Assembly: GCA_944363645.1 (NCBI GenBank)
Contig: CALVUR010000002.1
Span: 168,728-232,727, forward strand
Length of the DNA: 64,000 nt
Direction of reading: 5' to 3'
DNA from: an uncultured Clostridia bacterium
Lineage (GTDB): Bacteria > Bacillota > Clostridia > Christensenellales > Borkfalkiaceae
Of the stretch, positions 1 to 8,450 are shown piece by piece. The stretch's first letter is position 1. The number at the start of each line of letters is the position of its first letter. The notes beneath the pieces are model-generated. The model was not told the DNA's origin, did not search any database, and was given only the letters and a program-made list of their open reading frames with translations. Both the position numbers and the translations under genes were made by a program.

Positions 1-350
1 AAAAAATTATCTAATTGCAATTACTTTGAGTATTTTTTAATAATTAACTTTTTTTTGTTAAATGACAAAGTAATTTAACAAATTTTATTGAACTTCTAAA
101 TAAGATAATCACTTTATATAAATATGTGAGTTTTACAATAAATTTAAATATTTTTTTTAATTGAATTTATGCAACTATAATGTATTACATATAAAATTAG
201 CATATTTTATAGACAATTTAGATATGTGCCAGACATTTGTGGAATCCCGACCCCAACCAAAAGGGCAAAATACGACAGCAACCGACAGCCCCTGACAAAA
301 AGCGACAAAAAAAGACGAATTACAACAAAAAAAGCGGAAAAGGTGAAAAG
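1..350. other. AT-rich gap without a gene
   Basis: Nothing convincing is coded here. The first 220 bases are nearly pure A/T. From about 230 the sequence becomes C/A-rich with several short CGACA words. A 70-codon open frame starting at 226 has no ribosome binding site and low-complexity composition, so I do not call it. Confidence 0.6.
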
Positions 351-378
351 AAATCCTTCACCATGCGGTGAAGGATTT
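351..378 (-). terminator. Intrinsic terminator after khpB
   Basis: A perfect 12-bp stem (AAATCCTTCACC / GGTGAAGGATTT) with loop ATGC lies just past the khpB stop. In the minus direction it is followed by a T-rich run, as expected for a Rho-independent terminator closing the rpmH-rnpA-yidD-yidC-khpB group. Confidence 0.85.
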
Positions 379-415
379 CAGGGGTTGAATAATATGGTAG
401 GAGAAGGTAGAAGAA

Positions 416-1258
416 TTAAATATCTTCTTCGACCTTGATAGTTGTTTTTTGGCTGTTACCAAGGAAAACAGCACCGCCAAAGGAAGATTTAGGACGAGCG
501 GAATTTGGTTTTCTGTTTTGGTTTTTGCCCTTTTTATCGAAGCGTTTACCGCCGTTATGGTTACGGCGATTATCACGACGGTTATCACGGCGGTTATCAC
601 GGCGATTAGCCCTTTCCGGGCGTTTTTGTGGGTCATAACCGGCAGGGATAATTGCGATATATCTATTAGGTTCTTTGCCTTCTGAAGCGGTTGTAACGCC
701 GTCAAAGTTGACGAGAGTTGAGTGAATGATTCTTCTTTCGAAAGGGTTCATAGGTTCTAAAACGACCTTTCTGCCCGTTTTAACAGCCTTTGCGGCGAGT
801 TTGAGTGCGAGATTTTTTAAAGTTTCTTCACGTTTATCACGATAGCCTTCGCAATCGACGACAAGGCGTTGATAAGTTTCGGCGTTGCTGTTATAAACGG
901 CACTTGCCAAGCATTGGATGGAATCTAAAACTTCGCCACGGTAACCGATAAGTTGTGAAGAGTCGGTTGTGATAAGGTTTATGACATGTTTGCCTTCGCT
1001 GTTTTGGGTAACTTCGGTTGCAACGCTTAATTTTAACTGTGTAAACAAGCCGTCTAAAAATTCAACAGCCCTTTCGATGTCGGTTTTCTTTTTTGTAATT
1101 CTTACCTTTGCGTGCTTAGTGATAATACCTAAAAAGCCTTTTTGTGGTTCTTCTAACACTTCTATATCGGCAGTTTCTTCAGTTAAGCCGAGTGTTTCTA
1201 AACCTTGTTTTACGGCGTCTTCGATGGTCTTTGCCGTAAATTCGTTTACCATATTCAT
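416..1258 (-). CDS. khpB: RNA-binding protein KhpB (Jag), Jag-N/KH/R3H
   Basis: This is the Jag (SpoIIIJ-associated) family, an RNA-binding protein that with KhpA affects cell elongation and division in Gram-positive bacteria. The N-terminal Jag-N domain (about residues 5-50, EFTAKTIEDAVKQGLETLG) is clear. A type II KH region follows, and then an R3H domain with the signature NPFERRIIHSTL at roughly 168-179. The last 65 residues are a low-complexity basic tail with tandem RRDN units and Gly/Lys-rich sequence, typical of nucleic-acid-binding extensions but longer than in Bacillus. The start has AGGAGA nine bases upstream of the first of two nearby ATGs. It is the last gene of the conserved rpmH-rnpA-yidD-yidC-jag order. 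The family assignment is secure; regulatory targets cannot be read from sequence. Confidence 0.93.
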   Translation of the reverse strand: MNMVNEFTAKTIEDAVKQGLETLGLTEETADIEVLEEPQKGFLGIITKHAKVRITKKKTDIERAVEFLDGLFTQLKLSVATEVTQNSEGKHVINLITTDSSQLIGYRGEVLDSIQCLASAVYNSNAETYQRLVVDCEGYRDKREETLKNLALKLAAKAVKTGRKVVLEPMNPFERRIIHSTLVNFDGVTTASEGKEPNRYIAIIPAGYDPQKRPERANRRDNRRDNRRDNRRNHNGGKRFDKKGKNQNRKPNSARPKSSFGGAVFLGNSQKTTIKVEEDI

Positions 1259-1498
1259 TTACTGTTTTCTCCTAAGGTTGATAAAAAATTGTACTTTTAA
1301 AAAATGCTTTTTTAGTAAGCAAGCGGTTTTAACTTTTCTTTTACGCCCTAAAAAGGTTAAATCGCCATAAATTTTGCCGTAACTTGCCAAAAATAGGCTT
1401 AAAATCGCCTTTTAATGGGTGCAAAACTGTTTGGCAAAAGTGAAAAAAAGTCAACCGCAATTAAAATAACCGCAACAAAAAACAATGAAAAAGTGGGG

Positions 1499-2911
1499 TT
1501 ATTTTTTCTTGTTATTTACCTGTGAATTACTTTTACGGAAACGTTTATCTTTTTGGGACTCGTCTTCCGCAAGTTTTTTGGCGAATCTAATTTCCACAAG
1601 TTTGTTTATAAGAATTGTGCCTAAAGTGGAAAGGACTGAACTGACCACCATATAAAGCGAGAAAGAAGCGGTATAGATAAATGCGAAGATACCGAACATA
1701 ACGGGCATCATCCACATCATCATCTTGTTTGTTGAGGCTGCTGCGCCGTCAACTGACTGCAATTCTAACTGGGCTTTTTGCGTTCTGTTTGAGATTATGG
1801 TTGATAAAAACATGATACCGATTGACAAAATAACCAAAATTAAGTAGCCGTTTGGTTGTGCTTTTTCGTCTTGAAGGGCGAAAGTGAGTTCGGCATAACT
1901 TGAATCTTCCATATTGATACCGGCGTTGACAGCCTTACAGCCTTGACGGATGGTAAAGTTGTATTCGCTGAAAGAATTTTTAACGGGGTGTTTCCAAGGA
2001 AGGTCTTCTACCCAAATATTTTTTACCCACAAAAATGAAGGAACGTTTGCACGGTAAAAATCGGCTGAAGCCTGTCTTGCGACAGTTTTTACTTCTAAAA
2101 TCTTTTCTTGACAGATGTCTGAAAAGACCTTGTTTGTAACCGTTTGATTGATAAATTCGTCAGTGGCATCGGCAGAGTAATTTTCACGACTGAACACATA
2201 TGTTGAACCGCTTGCGACGATTTCTTTGCCGACGGTAACGCCTTCATAGCCTTGTTCGTTTAAACCTTTTACATAGGCAGCAAATTTATTGATATCTACC
2301 GTCAAATAATTGTTAAAACCGGTTGTTTCGTCTACCGTTTTTGAGACGCCGGCGTCTGATATGATTTGCTCGGTAATAATCTTGTCTTGGTTGATGTAAT
2401 ACTCGTTACCTACCTTTAAAACTAAATCGCTATCGTAAGTTTCGTTATATGTGTCAACAGCGGTGTTATAACTGTTTGCCATACCGCTTATAAGTTGCAA
2501 GTTGGCGTAATTAGAATAGTTTGAAAACTGGTTGATGACAATAAAGAAAATTACCAGCGTTAAAATGGTTGGTAGGCACGTGGAAAAGGCTGAATAGCCT
2601 TCTTTTTTGTAAAGTGATTGAATTTTTAAGTTGTACTGTTCTTTGTTGTTTGCGTACTGGCGTTGAAGTTTTTCAAGTTGAGGACGCATTCTTTCCATTT
2701 TTAAGTTGTTTTTCTTCATAGACACCCTTGACCAAATGTCTGCTGGCAAGGTTATCAACTTTAAAATGATTGTAAATACGATTACGCCAAGCCCCATGTT
2801 GGGCAAACTTTCAACAAGCCATCTAATAAAGTTACCTATAAAATTTAGGTTGTATGGGTTGTCGAAAACGGGCATCGTTTCGATGATTGTAGACGCTAAA
2901 AAGTTAAACAT
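1499..2911 (-). CDS. yidC: Membrane protein insertase YidC with large extracytoplasmic insertion
   Basis: YidC/Oxa1/SpoIIIJ insertase, which inserts and folds inner-membrane proteins with or without Sec. The first core helix region (about 38-58) ends in the family motif LPADIWSRVSMKKN; Arg62 matches the conserved hydrophilic-groove arginine. The cytoplasmic hairpin with charged coiled coil (about 66-105) is present, as is a second helix with the pattern STCLPTILTLVIFF. The last helices (about 350-370 and 395-440) and a basic tail complete the fold. At 470 residues it is much longer than the roughly 260-residue Gram-positive norm. The extra length is mainly a segment of about 140 residues between YANLQL (about 135) and ASADFYRANVPSFLW (about 282), with a second extra loop before TM4. 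The insertion is in frame and gap-free. The gene lies between yidD and khpB as usual. Confidence 0.93.
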   Translation of the reverse strand: MFNFLASTIIETMPVFDNPYNLNFIGNFIRWLVESLPNMGLGVIVFTIILKLITLPADIWSRVSMKKNNLKMERMRPQLEKLQRQYANNKEQYNLKIQSLYKKEGYSAFSTCLPTILTLVIFFIVINQFSNYSNYANLQLISGMANSYNTAVDTYNETYDSDLVLKVGNEYYINQDKIITEQIISDAGVSKTVDETTGFNNYLTVDINKFAAYVKGLNEQGYEGVTVGKEIVASGSTYVFSRENYSADATDEFINQTVTNKVFSDICQEKILEVKTVARQASADFYRANVPSFLWVKNIWVEDLPWKHPVKNSFSEYNFTIRQGCKAVNAGINMEDSSYAELTFALQDEKAQPNGYLILVILSIGIMFLSTIISNRTQKAQLELQSVDGAAASTNKMMMWMMPVMFGIFAFIYTASFSLYMVVSSVLSTLGTILINKLVEIRFAKKLAEDESQKDKRFRKSNSQVNNKKK

Positions 2912-3105
2912 AATTAGTCCTTATAATAATTTGATAGAAAAAATGACGGACACGTATAACTTTATATACGATTTCCGTCAACAAAAAGGGCAAAAGTGTG
3001 CCAAAATTTTAGACTACGCCACCGAAAAAAGTGGGTAATTACCAAAAAAATGGCAAAATACGCCTAAATAAAGAAAATTAAATATAAAACTTAAGTTTTT
3101 TAGAT

Positions 3106-3345
3106 TTATATAAGCCATTTCACGACATCTTTACTGTCGGGAACAGGATCAAAACCGCCTTTTGAGAACGGATTGCACCTTAAAAGCCTTCTTATAATCA
3201 AAAAAATTGCAACAAAAAAGGAACGTTTTTTTAATGCCTCGATAGCATACTCACTACAGGTCGGTGTGAAACAACAACTTGTCCTTAAATTTGGCGATAT
3301 ATTCTTCTTGTAAAATAATAGCAACTTTAAAAGTAATTTCTTCAC
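3106..3345 (-). CDS. yidD: Membrane protein insertion efficiency factor YidD
   Basis: A 79-residue YidD-family protein (UPF0161), a small membrane-associated factor that assists YidC-dependent insertion. The hallmark Cys-containing block RTSCCFTPTCSEYAIEALKK (about 21-40) is intact, as is the later RLLRCNPFSKGGFDPVP motif (about 53-69). An N-terminal amphipathic/hydrophobic stretch precedes them. It begins four bases after the rnpA stop, so it is almost certainly translated from the same message. Confidence 0.94.
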   Translation of the reverse strand: MKKLLLKLLLFYKKNISPNLRTSCCFTPTCSEYAIEALKKRSFFVAIFLIIRRLLRCNPFSKGGFDPVPDSKDVVKWLI

Positions 3346-3349
3346 TTGA

Positions 3350-3673
3350 TTATAAGAGATTTTCTTTTTTTAATAAAAAACTGACGGATTTGGCGATTGA
3401 AGCGAATTCGTAACTGTCGCTTACCCTTGGGACAAATACTATAAGCGCATCCTTTTTTATGCTTTTTATAAGCGGTATATACGATGCCCTTAAAAGCCTT
3501 TTTATGCGGTTGCGTACCACAGCGTTACCGTGTTTTTTACTGACTGAAACACCAATTTTTGTATTACCCGTCTTTAAGACGTAATAATACATGGATAAAT
3601 TTGCGGTGCTTGCCCTTTTGCCTTTGTTGAAAACAAGGTCAAAGTCGTGTTGATTTTTTAATCTATTTTCCAA
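3350..3673 (-). CDS. rnpA: Ribonuclease P protein component
   Basis: The protein subunit of RNase P, which helps the catalytic RNA mature tRNA 5' ends. The basic RNR signature is seen as GNAVVRNRIKRLLRASY (about 49-65), preceded by the conserved KIGVSVSKKHGNA strand. At 107 residues it is a normal length. The start is TTG, in the context TTGGAAAAT, five bases after the rpmH stop; no in-frame ATG lies nearby. Close coupling to rpmH is the typical bacterial arrangement. Confidence 0.93.
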   Translation of the reverse strand: MENRLKNQHDFDLVFNKGKRASTANLSMYYYVLKTGNTKIGVSVSKKHGNAVVRNRIKRLLRASYIPLIKSIKKDALIVFVPRVSDSYEFASIAKSVSFLLKKENLL

Positions 3674-3678
3674 GCTAA

Positions 3679-3813
3679 TTATGCGGAAAGTTTATGACGA
3701 CCTTTCGCTCTCCTTCTCTTTAAAACGTTTCTACCTGACTTTGAAGCCATTCTCTTTCTAAAGCCGTGTACTTTTGATCTTTGTCTTTTTTTAGGTTGGT
3801 AAGTTCTTTTCAT
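3679..3813 (-). CDS. rpmH: 50S ribosomal protein L34
   Basis: A 44-codon gene, found by translating the gap upstream of rnpA. The product begins [20 protein letters not shown] and ends GRHKLSA, a full-length, highly basic L34 with the family's [13 protein letters not shown] core. The ribosome binding site GGAGAGATATC directly precedes the ATG. It is the first gene of the rpmH-rnpA-yidD-yidC-khpB run and has a consensus promoter about 115 bases upstream. Confidence 0.97.
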   Translation of the reverse strand: MKRTYQPKKRQRSKVHGFRKRMASKSGRNVLKRRRAKGRHKLSA

Positions 3814-3928
3814 GATATCTCTCCGTTTCGCAATTTTGCGTTATTTTTCTTTTTTCGCTTACGCTATCAACATTTAAGTAATTTTCGGCAATGCAAAATT
3901 TTGCCCGTTTAAAAACATAAGCCTAAAC

Positions 3929-3957
3929 ATTTTATGTTATTTTTTGTGTTTTGTCAA
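3929..3957 (-). promoter_or_regulatory. Promoter for rpmH operon
   Basis: In the minus direction TTGACA (3957-3952), a 17-base spacer and TAAAAT (3934-3929) form a near-consensus sigma-A promoter facing rpmH. The transcript would carry an untranslated leader of about 110 bases. Confidence 0.85.
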
Positions 3958-4062
3958 CCTTTTTTTGCGGTCAAACTAATTTTATAATAATTATTATATA
4001 TATTTGCAGTAAATTTTTGGGCTTTTTGCCACCTATTTATACAATTATGCCATATCTTATTT

Positions 4063-5166
4063 TTAAGCGGACATTCTTACCGGCAAGATAAGGTAAAGGT
4101 ATTCTTCGTCAGAGTAAGGTTTGATTACGCACGGTGCGATTGGCGAATTTAAGTTGAAGTTTACATACTCGTCATCGATAACCCTTAATGCGTCCATAAG
4201 GTATTTTGAGTTGAATGCGATAAGTAAATCTTTACCTTCTAAATTGATAATAAGATTTTCTTTAACGTTACCCATTTCGGAATCGGAAGATACGTCAACA
4301 TAGTTTTCTTTAATATCAAACTTGATGATATTCTTCATGACCTTTGCAACGATTGAAGCCCTTTCGATTGAAGAGTATAAAAGGTTTTTGTTTACCCTGA
4401 ATACTGTAACGAATTCCGTTGGGATAATGCGTTTGTAGTCGATATATTCGCCTTCTAAAAGCCTTGTTAAAAATACCGTGCTATCAACGTTTATCATAAG
4501 TGAGTTGTCCTGAATAACAACGGTTACGTACTCGTCATCCTTTTCTAAAAGCCTTGTAATTTCAACAAGCGCGCGTGAAGGAACGATTGCACGGATGTCG
4601 TTTGTGGCTTCCCTTACCGACTTTTTGCATACTGCAAGCCTAAACCCGTCAAGGGCAACGCAAGTCAATGTATCGCCAGAAAGTTCTAACAAACAGCCCT
4701 TTAAAATGGGGCGTGAATCGTCTTGTGAGCAAGCGAAACTTGTTTTATTGATGATATCTTTGAAACTTTTTTGGTTGATTACGAAAGAATTTCTGTTGAT
4801 ATCCTTTTTAATTATTGGGTAACTGTCCGCAGACAAGCATTGAATGAAGCCTTCTGATGCGGAATACGTGATTTTAAGTCTGCCGTCGTCGCCAACGAAA
4901 AGTTCGATGTCGTCTTCGCCTTCCAACTTTTTAACAAAGTCGGCAAAAAGTCTGCCGGGGACAACGATGTCGCCTTCTTGATACGTTTCAGCGTTGATGG
5001 TTTTTTCGATAGCGATTTCCATATCGGTGGCTGTCAAAATTAAACTATCACCCTTAATAGATAACTTTATACCTTCTAAAAGTTGGTTAGGTGATTTTGT
5101 ACTTATTGCCTTTGATACCTTATTTACGGCTGCAGATAACTCTGACCCTTTGACGATTGTTTTCAT
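4063..5166 (-). CDS. dnaN: DNA polymerase III beta subunit (sliding clamp)
   Basis: The ring-shaped processivity clamp that tethers the replicative polymerase to DNA. The 367-residue frame shows the three-domain clamp pattern, beginning MKTIVKGSELSAAVNKVSKA and ending in the family-typical YLILPVRMSA tail that forms part of the partner-binding pocket. A purine-rich AGGGGA precedes the ATG. dnaN usually follows dnaA; here it stands alone, pointing towards rpmH, with no dnaA between the two and a DnaA-box-rich gap on its upstream side. That suggests dnaA has been relocated, a rearrangement rather than a missing piece of sequence, since all flanks are continuous. Confidence 0.95.
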   Translation of the reverse strand: MKTIVKGSELSAAVNKVSKAISTKSPNQLLEGIKLSIKGDSLILTATDMEIAIEKTINAETYQEGDIVVPGRLFADFVKKLEGEDDIELFVGDDGRLKITYSASEGFIQCLSADSYPIIKKDINRNSFVINQKSFKDIINKTSFACSQDDSRPILKGCLLELSGDTLTCVALDGFRLAVCKKSVREATNDIRAIVPSRALVEITRLLEKDDEYVTVVIQDNSLMINVDSTVFLTRLLEGEYIDYKRIIPTEFVTVFRVNKNLLYSSIERASIVAKVMKNIIKFDIKENYVDVSSDSEMGNVKENLIINLEGKDLLIAFNSKYLMDALRVIDDEYVNFNLNSPIAPCVIKPYSDEEYLYLILPVRMSA

Positions 5167-5697
5167 AGCGTCCCCTTTCTTGATAATAATTTTTTTTATT
5201 TATTTTTTAATAGTATAAGTAGTAGTGTGATGTGGAATTGTTAAAAAAAGTTTGAATGACACAAAATGTGTGCTGTCATGCCAAATTTTTCGGCTTTTTT
5301 TGCAAATTTTGCTGTGGATAGGCTGTTAAAAAGTGTGTGAATAACTTGTTAGTAACTATTTTTTCGGTGGATAACTTAAATTTTCACCACCCAATTTCCA
5401 CTAAAAAAAGCCGTTTAAACCTTTAAAAACTTTTAAAAACAGTTTTTTTACGGCGTAAAAACTTACTTAAATATAATAAAGTAACTTAACACGCATGTGT
5501 ACACTTATATATTATAAATAAAAATATAGTTAAAAGCAACCATTTATGACATTTTTTCGGGCTATTTTTTTTGAACTTTATTTTTTTCGCACAATTTTCA
5601 TGTTGAATTTTGCCAAATTTAAAAGACTTTTACACAAAAACTAAACCAAAATTCTACATTATCCACACCAAGCGTTAAAGTTTATGCCCATAAACTG
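5167..5697. other. Candidate replication origin (oriC) with DnaA boxes
   Basis: A 530-bp AT-rich gap between divergent dnaN and rsmG. It holds one perfect DnaA box, TTATCCACA (5659-5667), a TTATTCACA box on the minus strand (5336-5344), TTTTACACA (5628-5636), and one-mismatch boxes at 5313-5321 and 5366-5374; a further TTATCAACA-like site overlaps the rsmG promoter (5697-5705). Between the two groups is a long A/T-rich stretch (about 5400-5560) that could be the unwinding element. Box density plus position at a strand switch beside dnaN and rsmG supports oriC. dnaA is absent here, so this is inference. Confidence 0.6.
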
Positions 5698-5726
5698 TTG
5701 ATAAACATGTAAATTTATGGTACAAT
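5698..5726 (+). promoter_or_regulatory. Promoter for rsmG
   Basis: TTGATA, 17-base spacer, TACAAT (5721-5726), 42 bases before the rsmG ATG. The -35 hexamer overlaps a DnaA-box-like TGTTGATAA, so DnaA could touch this promoter. Confidence 0.65.
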
Positions 5727-5768
5727 TAAAATGCTTTTTTAATAAGGAATTTTAAGGTTTTTAATTTT

Positions 5769-6452
5769 ATGGAACTAATTTACAAACTGCTTGATAATTG
5801 CAAAAATGTTGATAACTTTGTGGAATTCTTCCGCTTTTTTGTGGATAGCGCAAAGCAGTTTAATTTGACAAGTATCACCGACGAAAAAGATGTTTGCGTA
5901 AAGCATTTTTTAGATAGTTTACAAGGCGAGCAGTTTTTTGATAAAGATAGCACGGTTTTAGAAATTGGTTCGGGCGGGGGCTTTCCTTCTGTGCCACTTA
6001 AAATTGAAAGAAGCGATTTAAAATTTACCCTTATTGAAGCCACACAAAAAAAGTGCAATTATTTAAACCAAGTAAAATCACTTTTATCATTTAACGACTT
6101 TACCGTGATAAACGGGCGGTGCGAAGAACTTGCGCACGACCAAAATTTGCGTGCAAGTTTTGACTTTGCCTGCGCAAGGGCTGTTGCAAGCCTTAACGTT
6201 TTAGTTGAGTATCTTATCCCCTTTTTAAAGGTGGGCGGTAAGGCAATTTGTTATAAGGGCAGTAACTATTTGGCGGAAATTGAAAACGCACAAAATGCAC
6301 TTTTAAAACTTGATGCAAAAGTAAGTTTTATAAAAGAGTATGATTTGGGCGAAGATTACGGCAAGCATGCGATTGTCGTAATTGAAAAATTGAAAGACAC
6401 CAAAAGCATTTATCCACGCCATCAATCTAAAATAGGAAAGTCGCCCTTATGA
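5769..6452 (+). CDS. rsmG: 16S rRNA (guanine-527 N7) methyltransferase RsmG
   Basis: RsmG (GidB) methylates G527 of 16S rRNA using S-adenosylmethionine. The SAM-binding motif VLEIGSGGGFPSVPLK (about 63-78) is textbook, and the SFDFACARAVASLNVLVEY block (about 132-149) carries the conserved RAV motif that follows motif IV in this family. The length, 227 residues, is normal. Its last four bases (ATGA) overlap the next gene, so the two are translationally coupled. A 40-bp piece of this gene (about 6190-6231, encoding SLNVLVEYLIPF) recurs inverted near tRNA-Pro at 34130-34169. Confidence 0.95.
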   Translation: MELIYKLLDNCKNVDNFVEFFRFFVDSAKQFNLTSITDEKDVCVKHFLDSLQGEQFFDKDSTVLEIGSGGGFPSVPLKIERSDLKFTLIEATQKKCNYLNQVKSLLSFNDFTVINGRCEELAHDQNLRASFDFACARAVASLNVLVEYLIPFLKVGGKAICYKGSNYLAEIENAQNALLKLDAKVSFIKEYDLGEDYGKHAIVVIEKLKDTKSIYPRHQSKIGKSPL

Positions 6453-6907
6453 TTAACCCAAAAACGACTTGCGCCTTTTCAGGACATCGCTTTTTACCCA
6501 GCGATTTTAACACGGAAAACCTTGAAAAGTTGGTCTATAAGTCGATTAACGACGGTTTTGACACTTTTTTGTGCGGTATGGCTTTGGGCTTTGATACCCT
6601 TTGCTTTCAACTTTTAGAAAAGATAAGAAAGACGGAAAATATAAAAATTATTGCGTGCGTGCCGTGCAATACGCAGTCTAAATATTTTAACCAAGCCCAA
6701 AAAAAGGAATACGAAAGAATGCTTAATACTGCCGACGAAGTCATATATACTTCACAAATTTATTTTGACGGCTGTATGAAAGTTAGAAATGAATTTATGG
6801 TGGATAGTAGCAGTAGACTTATCTGTTATTTAACCCACCGCCGTGGCGGAACTTTTAGCACAGTAAGTTACGCACGCAAAAATCAAATTGAGATTTTTTA
6901 TGTGTAA
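6449..6907 (+). CDS. SLOG-family protein (DUF1273/YpsA-like)
   Basis: A 152-residue protein of the SLOG/Rossmann-like superfamily, related to YpsA (DUF1273). The opening CAFSGHRFLPSDF, the central FLCGMALGFDTLCFQLLEKI and the later RLICYLTHRRGGTFSTVSYA match the nucleotide-binding strand, Gly-rich turn and GGT(F/L)xTV tail seen in this group. These proteins are thought to bind nucleotide-derived ligands; a precise reaction is not established. It overlaps rsmG by ATGA. I am sure of the fold family and unsure of the function. Confidence 0.8.
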   Translation: MINPKTTCAFSGHRFLPSDFNTENLEKLVYKSINDGFDTFLCGMALGFDTLCFQLLEKIRKTENIKIIACVPCNTQSKYFNQAQKKEYERMLNTADEVIYTSQIYFDGCMKVRNEFMVDSSSRLICYLTHRRGGTFSTVSYARKNQIEIFYV

Positions 6908-7010
6908 AATGGCAAAACCTTTAATTTGAAAAATACAAATTTTTGTGCATTAGAAAACTTTACCGATTTTAAAATTGGTTACTAACTTTAAAATTTAAAA
7001 AGGAGTAAAA

Positions 7011-7829
7011 ATGTTTCCAGGATATCTTTTTAAAATAAACATTGGCGGTCAAGTTTATGGACCTACGCTTTATGGCGTGTTGATCGCTGTGGGACTTATC
7101 GCCTGCTTTGCAATCATCTTTTATTACGGAAAAAAATTGCACTATAACCCCGACTTTTTGGACTTTATCTTTTATGACGGTATTGCATCAATAATTGTGG
7201 GCTTTGGCTCTGCGGCAGTTTTCCAAGCGGTGTATAACTTTATTGAAAGTGGCGTGTTTGAGTTTGGTGGCATTACATTTATCGGCGGTTTAATCGGCGG
7301 TGCTGCATGCTTTATTATCATTTACTTTATTTTTAGGAAAAAGTACAACACAAGACTTTGCGAAGTTTTAAGTTATATCCCGTGCGCAATTTTAATCGCC
7401 CACGCTTTTGGTAGAGTTGGTTGCTTGATGGCTGGTTGTTGCCACGGTAGATTTTTAGGCACTGAATATGTTGTCGGCGGTATTAAGATGCAAGGCGACT
7501 TTGGCTGGGGCTATTATATACCAACCCAACTTTATGAAGCGTTGTTCTTGTTTTTAATGTTTGCAGTACTTTCATTTTTAATCTTTAAGTACGACTATAA
7601 ACACGGCTTAAGTTTTTACCTTTTCTTTTACGGCATCTTTAGATTTTTGATTGAATTTTTACGTGCCGACCACCGTGGCGAATTTGTAGGTAGTTTATCA
7701 CCTTCACAGTTTTGGTCATTGATAATGATTCCCCTTGCTGTTGGCGTTTACTTCTTACAAAAATATAACCTTAAAAAACGTGCAGAAGAATTGAAAAATA
7801 ACCCCTTAGGCTATACTAAGGATAAATAA
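7011..7829 (+). CDS. lgt: Prolipoprotein diacylglyceryl transferase (Lgt), Cys-rich variant
   Basis: Lgt transfers a diacylglyceryl group from phosphatidylglycerol to the lipobox cysteine of preprolipoproteins. The 272-residue frame has about seven membrane segments. The family signature region reads AHAFGRVGCLMAGCCHGR (about 130-147), keeping the key Arg135, but the usual GRxGNFxNxE reading is replaced by a Cys-rich form. The last motif, YGIFRFLIEFLRADHRGE (about 207-224), keeps Arg211 and Glu215, corresponding to the catalytic Arg/Glu pair. A good AAAAGGAG site precedes the ATG. A lipoprotein substrate candidate is at 61934-62632. The Cys-rich variant is, to my knowledge, common in gut Clostridia. 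Confidence 0.88.
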   Translation: MFPGYLFKINIGGQVYGPTLYGVLIAVGLIACFAIIFYYGKKLHYNPDFLDFIFYDGIASIIVGFGSAAVFQAVYNFIESGVFEFGGITFIGGLIGGAACFIIIYFIFRKKYNTRLCEVLSYIPCAILIAHAFGRVGCLMAGCCHGRFLGTEYVVGGIKMQGDFGWGYYIPTQLYEALFLFLMFAVLSFLIFKYDYKHGLSFYLFFYGIFRFLIEFLRADHRGEFVGSLSPSQFWSLIMIPLAVGVYFLQKYNLKKRAEELKNNPLGYTKDK

Positions 7830-7834
7830 TTAAA

Positions 7835-7884
7835 AAAAAGTGCTAAAAGTAAGGCTATAAGCCCGAAATCAGCACTTTTTTTAT
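7835..7884 (+). terminator. Terminator after lgt containing a GGCTATAAGCCC repeat copy
   Basis: Outer stem AAAAAGTGCT (7835-7844) / AGCACTTTTT (7871-7880) followed by more T. The loop holds GGCTATAAGCCCGAAAT (7853-7869), a copy of the window-wide palindromic repeat. This shows the typical design: a private outer stem plus a shared inner palindrome. Confidence 0.85.
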
Positions 7885-8001
7885 TTTTTAAACTTTGCTT
7901 TTTTCAACAAAAATACCCACCACCCACTTTTTAAGTTTAAAAATATATAGTAACCCATATTCCAGCCCCATATATATACCGCAAAATAAGGACAATATCA
8001 A

Positions 8002-8022
8002 AAAAACCGCACACATACCCCC
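8002..8022 (+). repeat. Dispersed repeat B (CCGCACACATACCCCC)
   Basis: AAAAA followed by CCGCACACATACCCCC. Related copies are at 8212-8231, 34522-34551, 45376-45396 and 45586-45606, all intergenic. Confidence 0.6.
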
Positions 8023-8110
8023 TTATTTTGATAAGGATAAAGAAATTTTAAAATAACTTATGTAAAGTTGTGTAAAAACCATATAAAAAGATTTAAAATA
8101 TATAAAAATA

Positions 8111-8129
8111 GGGCTATAAGCCCGTTATT
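8111..8129 (+). repeat. Palindromic repeat A copy
   Basis: GGGCTATAAGCCCGTTATT. The flank (TATAAAAATA before, ACCATATTTTTA after) resembles the copies at 18681 and 19765, suggesting a longer ancestral unit for these three. Confidence 0.85.
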
Positions 8130-8211
8130 ACCATATTTTTAAAAAAAGCCACCCCAAATGGCTTTTATTTTTTTGCCCAAAAAATTACGAAAAAGGTATA
8201 TTTTACCCCAC

Positions 8212-8231
8212 AAAAACCCCATACATACCCC
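8212..8231 (+). repeat. Dispersed repeat B, variant copy
   Basis: AAAAACCCCATACATACCCC, differing from the 8002 copy at a few positions and lying 210 bases downstream of it. Confidence 0.5.
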
Positions 8232-8450
8232 AACTAACACACCAAACGATAAAATAAAGAAAACCACCATAAAAAATCACGTAAAACCGCCCCACAATTT
8301 TTTTATTTTCACTTTTTTAAACCCCAACTTTTTACCCCCATAGAAAACCCAAACCGCCACTCACTCACTCTCTCTCATTCTCAAACCCCAACCCAACAAC
8401 TCAAACCATTCACCAAAAAACTCAAACCTAACCCCAAAAAAAGGCGAGAA

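Larger units (their letters stand above)
7885..8450. other. Non-coding C/A-rich intergenic tract
   Basis: A gene-free 560-bp gap, strongly depleted of G on the plus strand from about 8190 on. It contains one palindromic repeat copy (8111-8129), two copies of a second dispersed repeat (8002-8022, 8212-8231) and several ACTCAAAC words. The open frame at 8158-8343 is Pro/Asn/Thr/Lys-rich, has no ribosome binding site and is a product of composition. Confidence 0.7.

Noticed and set aside
226..438. 70-codon frame at the left edge
   Set aside because: Overlaps the khpB terminator and tail, Lys/Arg/Pro-rich, no ribosome binding site.
8158..8343. 61-codon frame in the C/A-rich gap
   Set aside because: Composition-driven Asn/Pro/Thr/Lys protein with no ribosome site.
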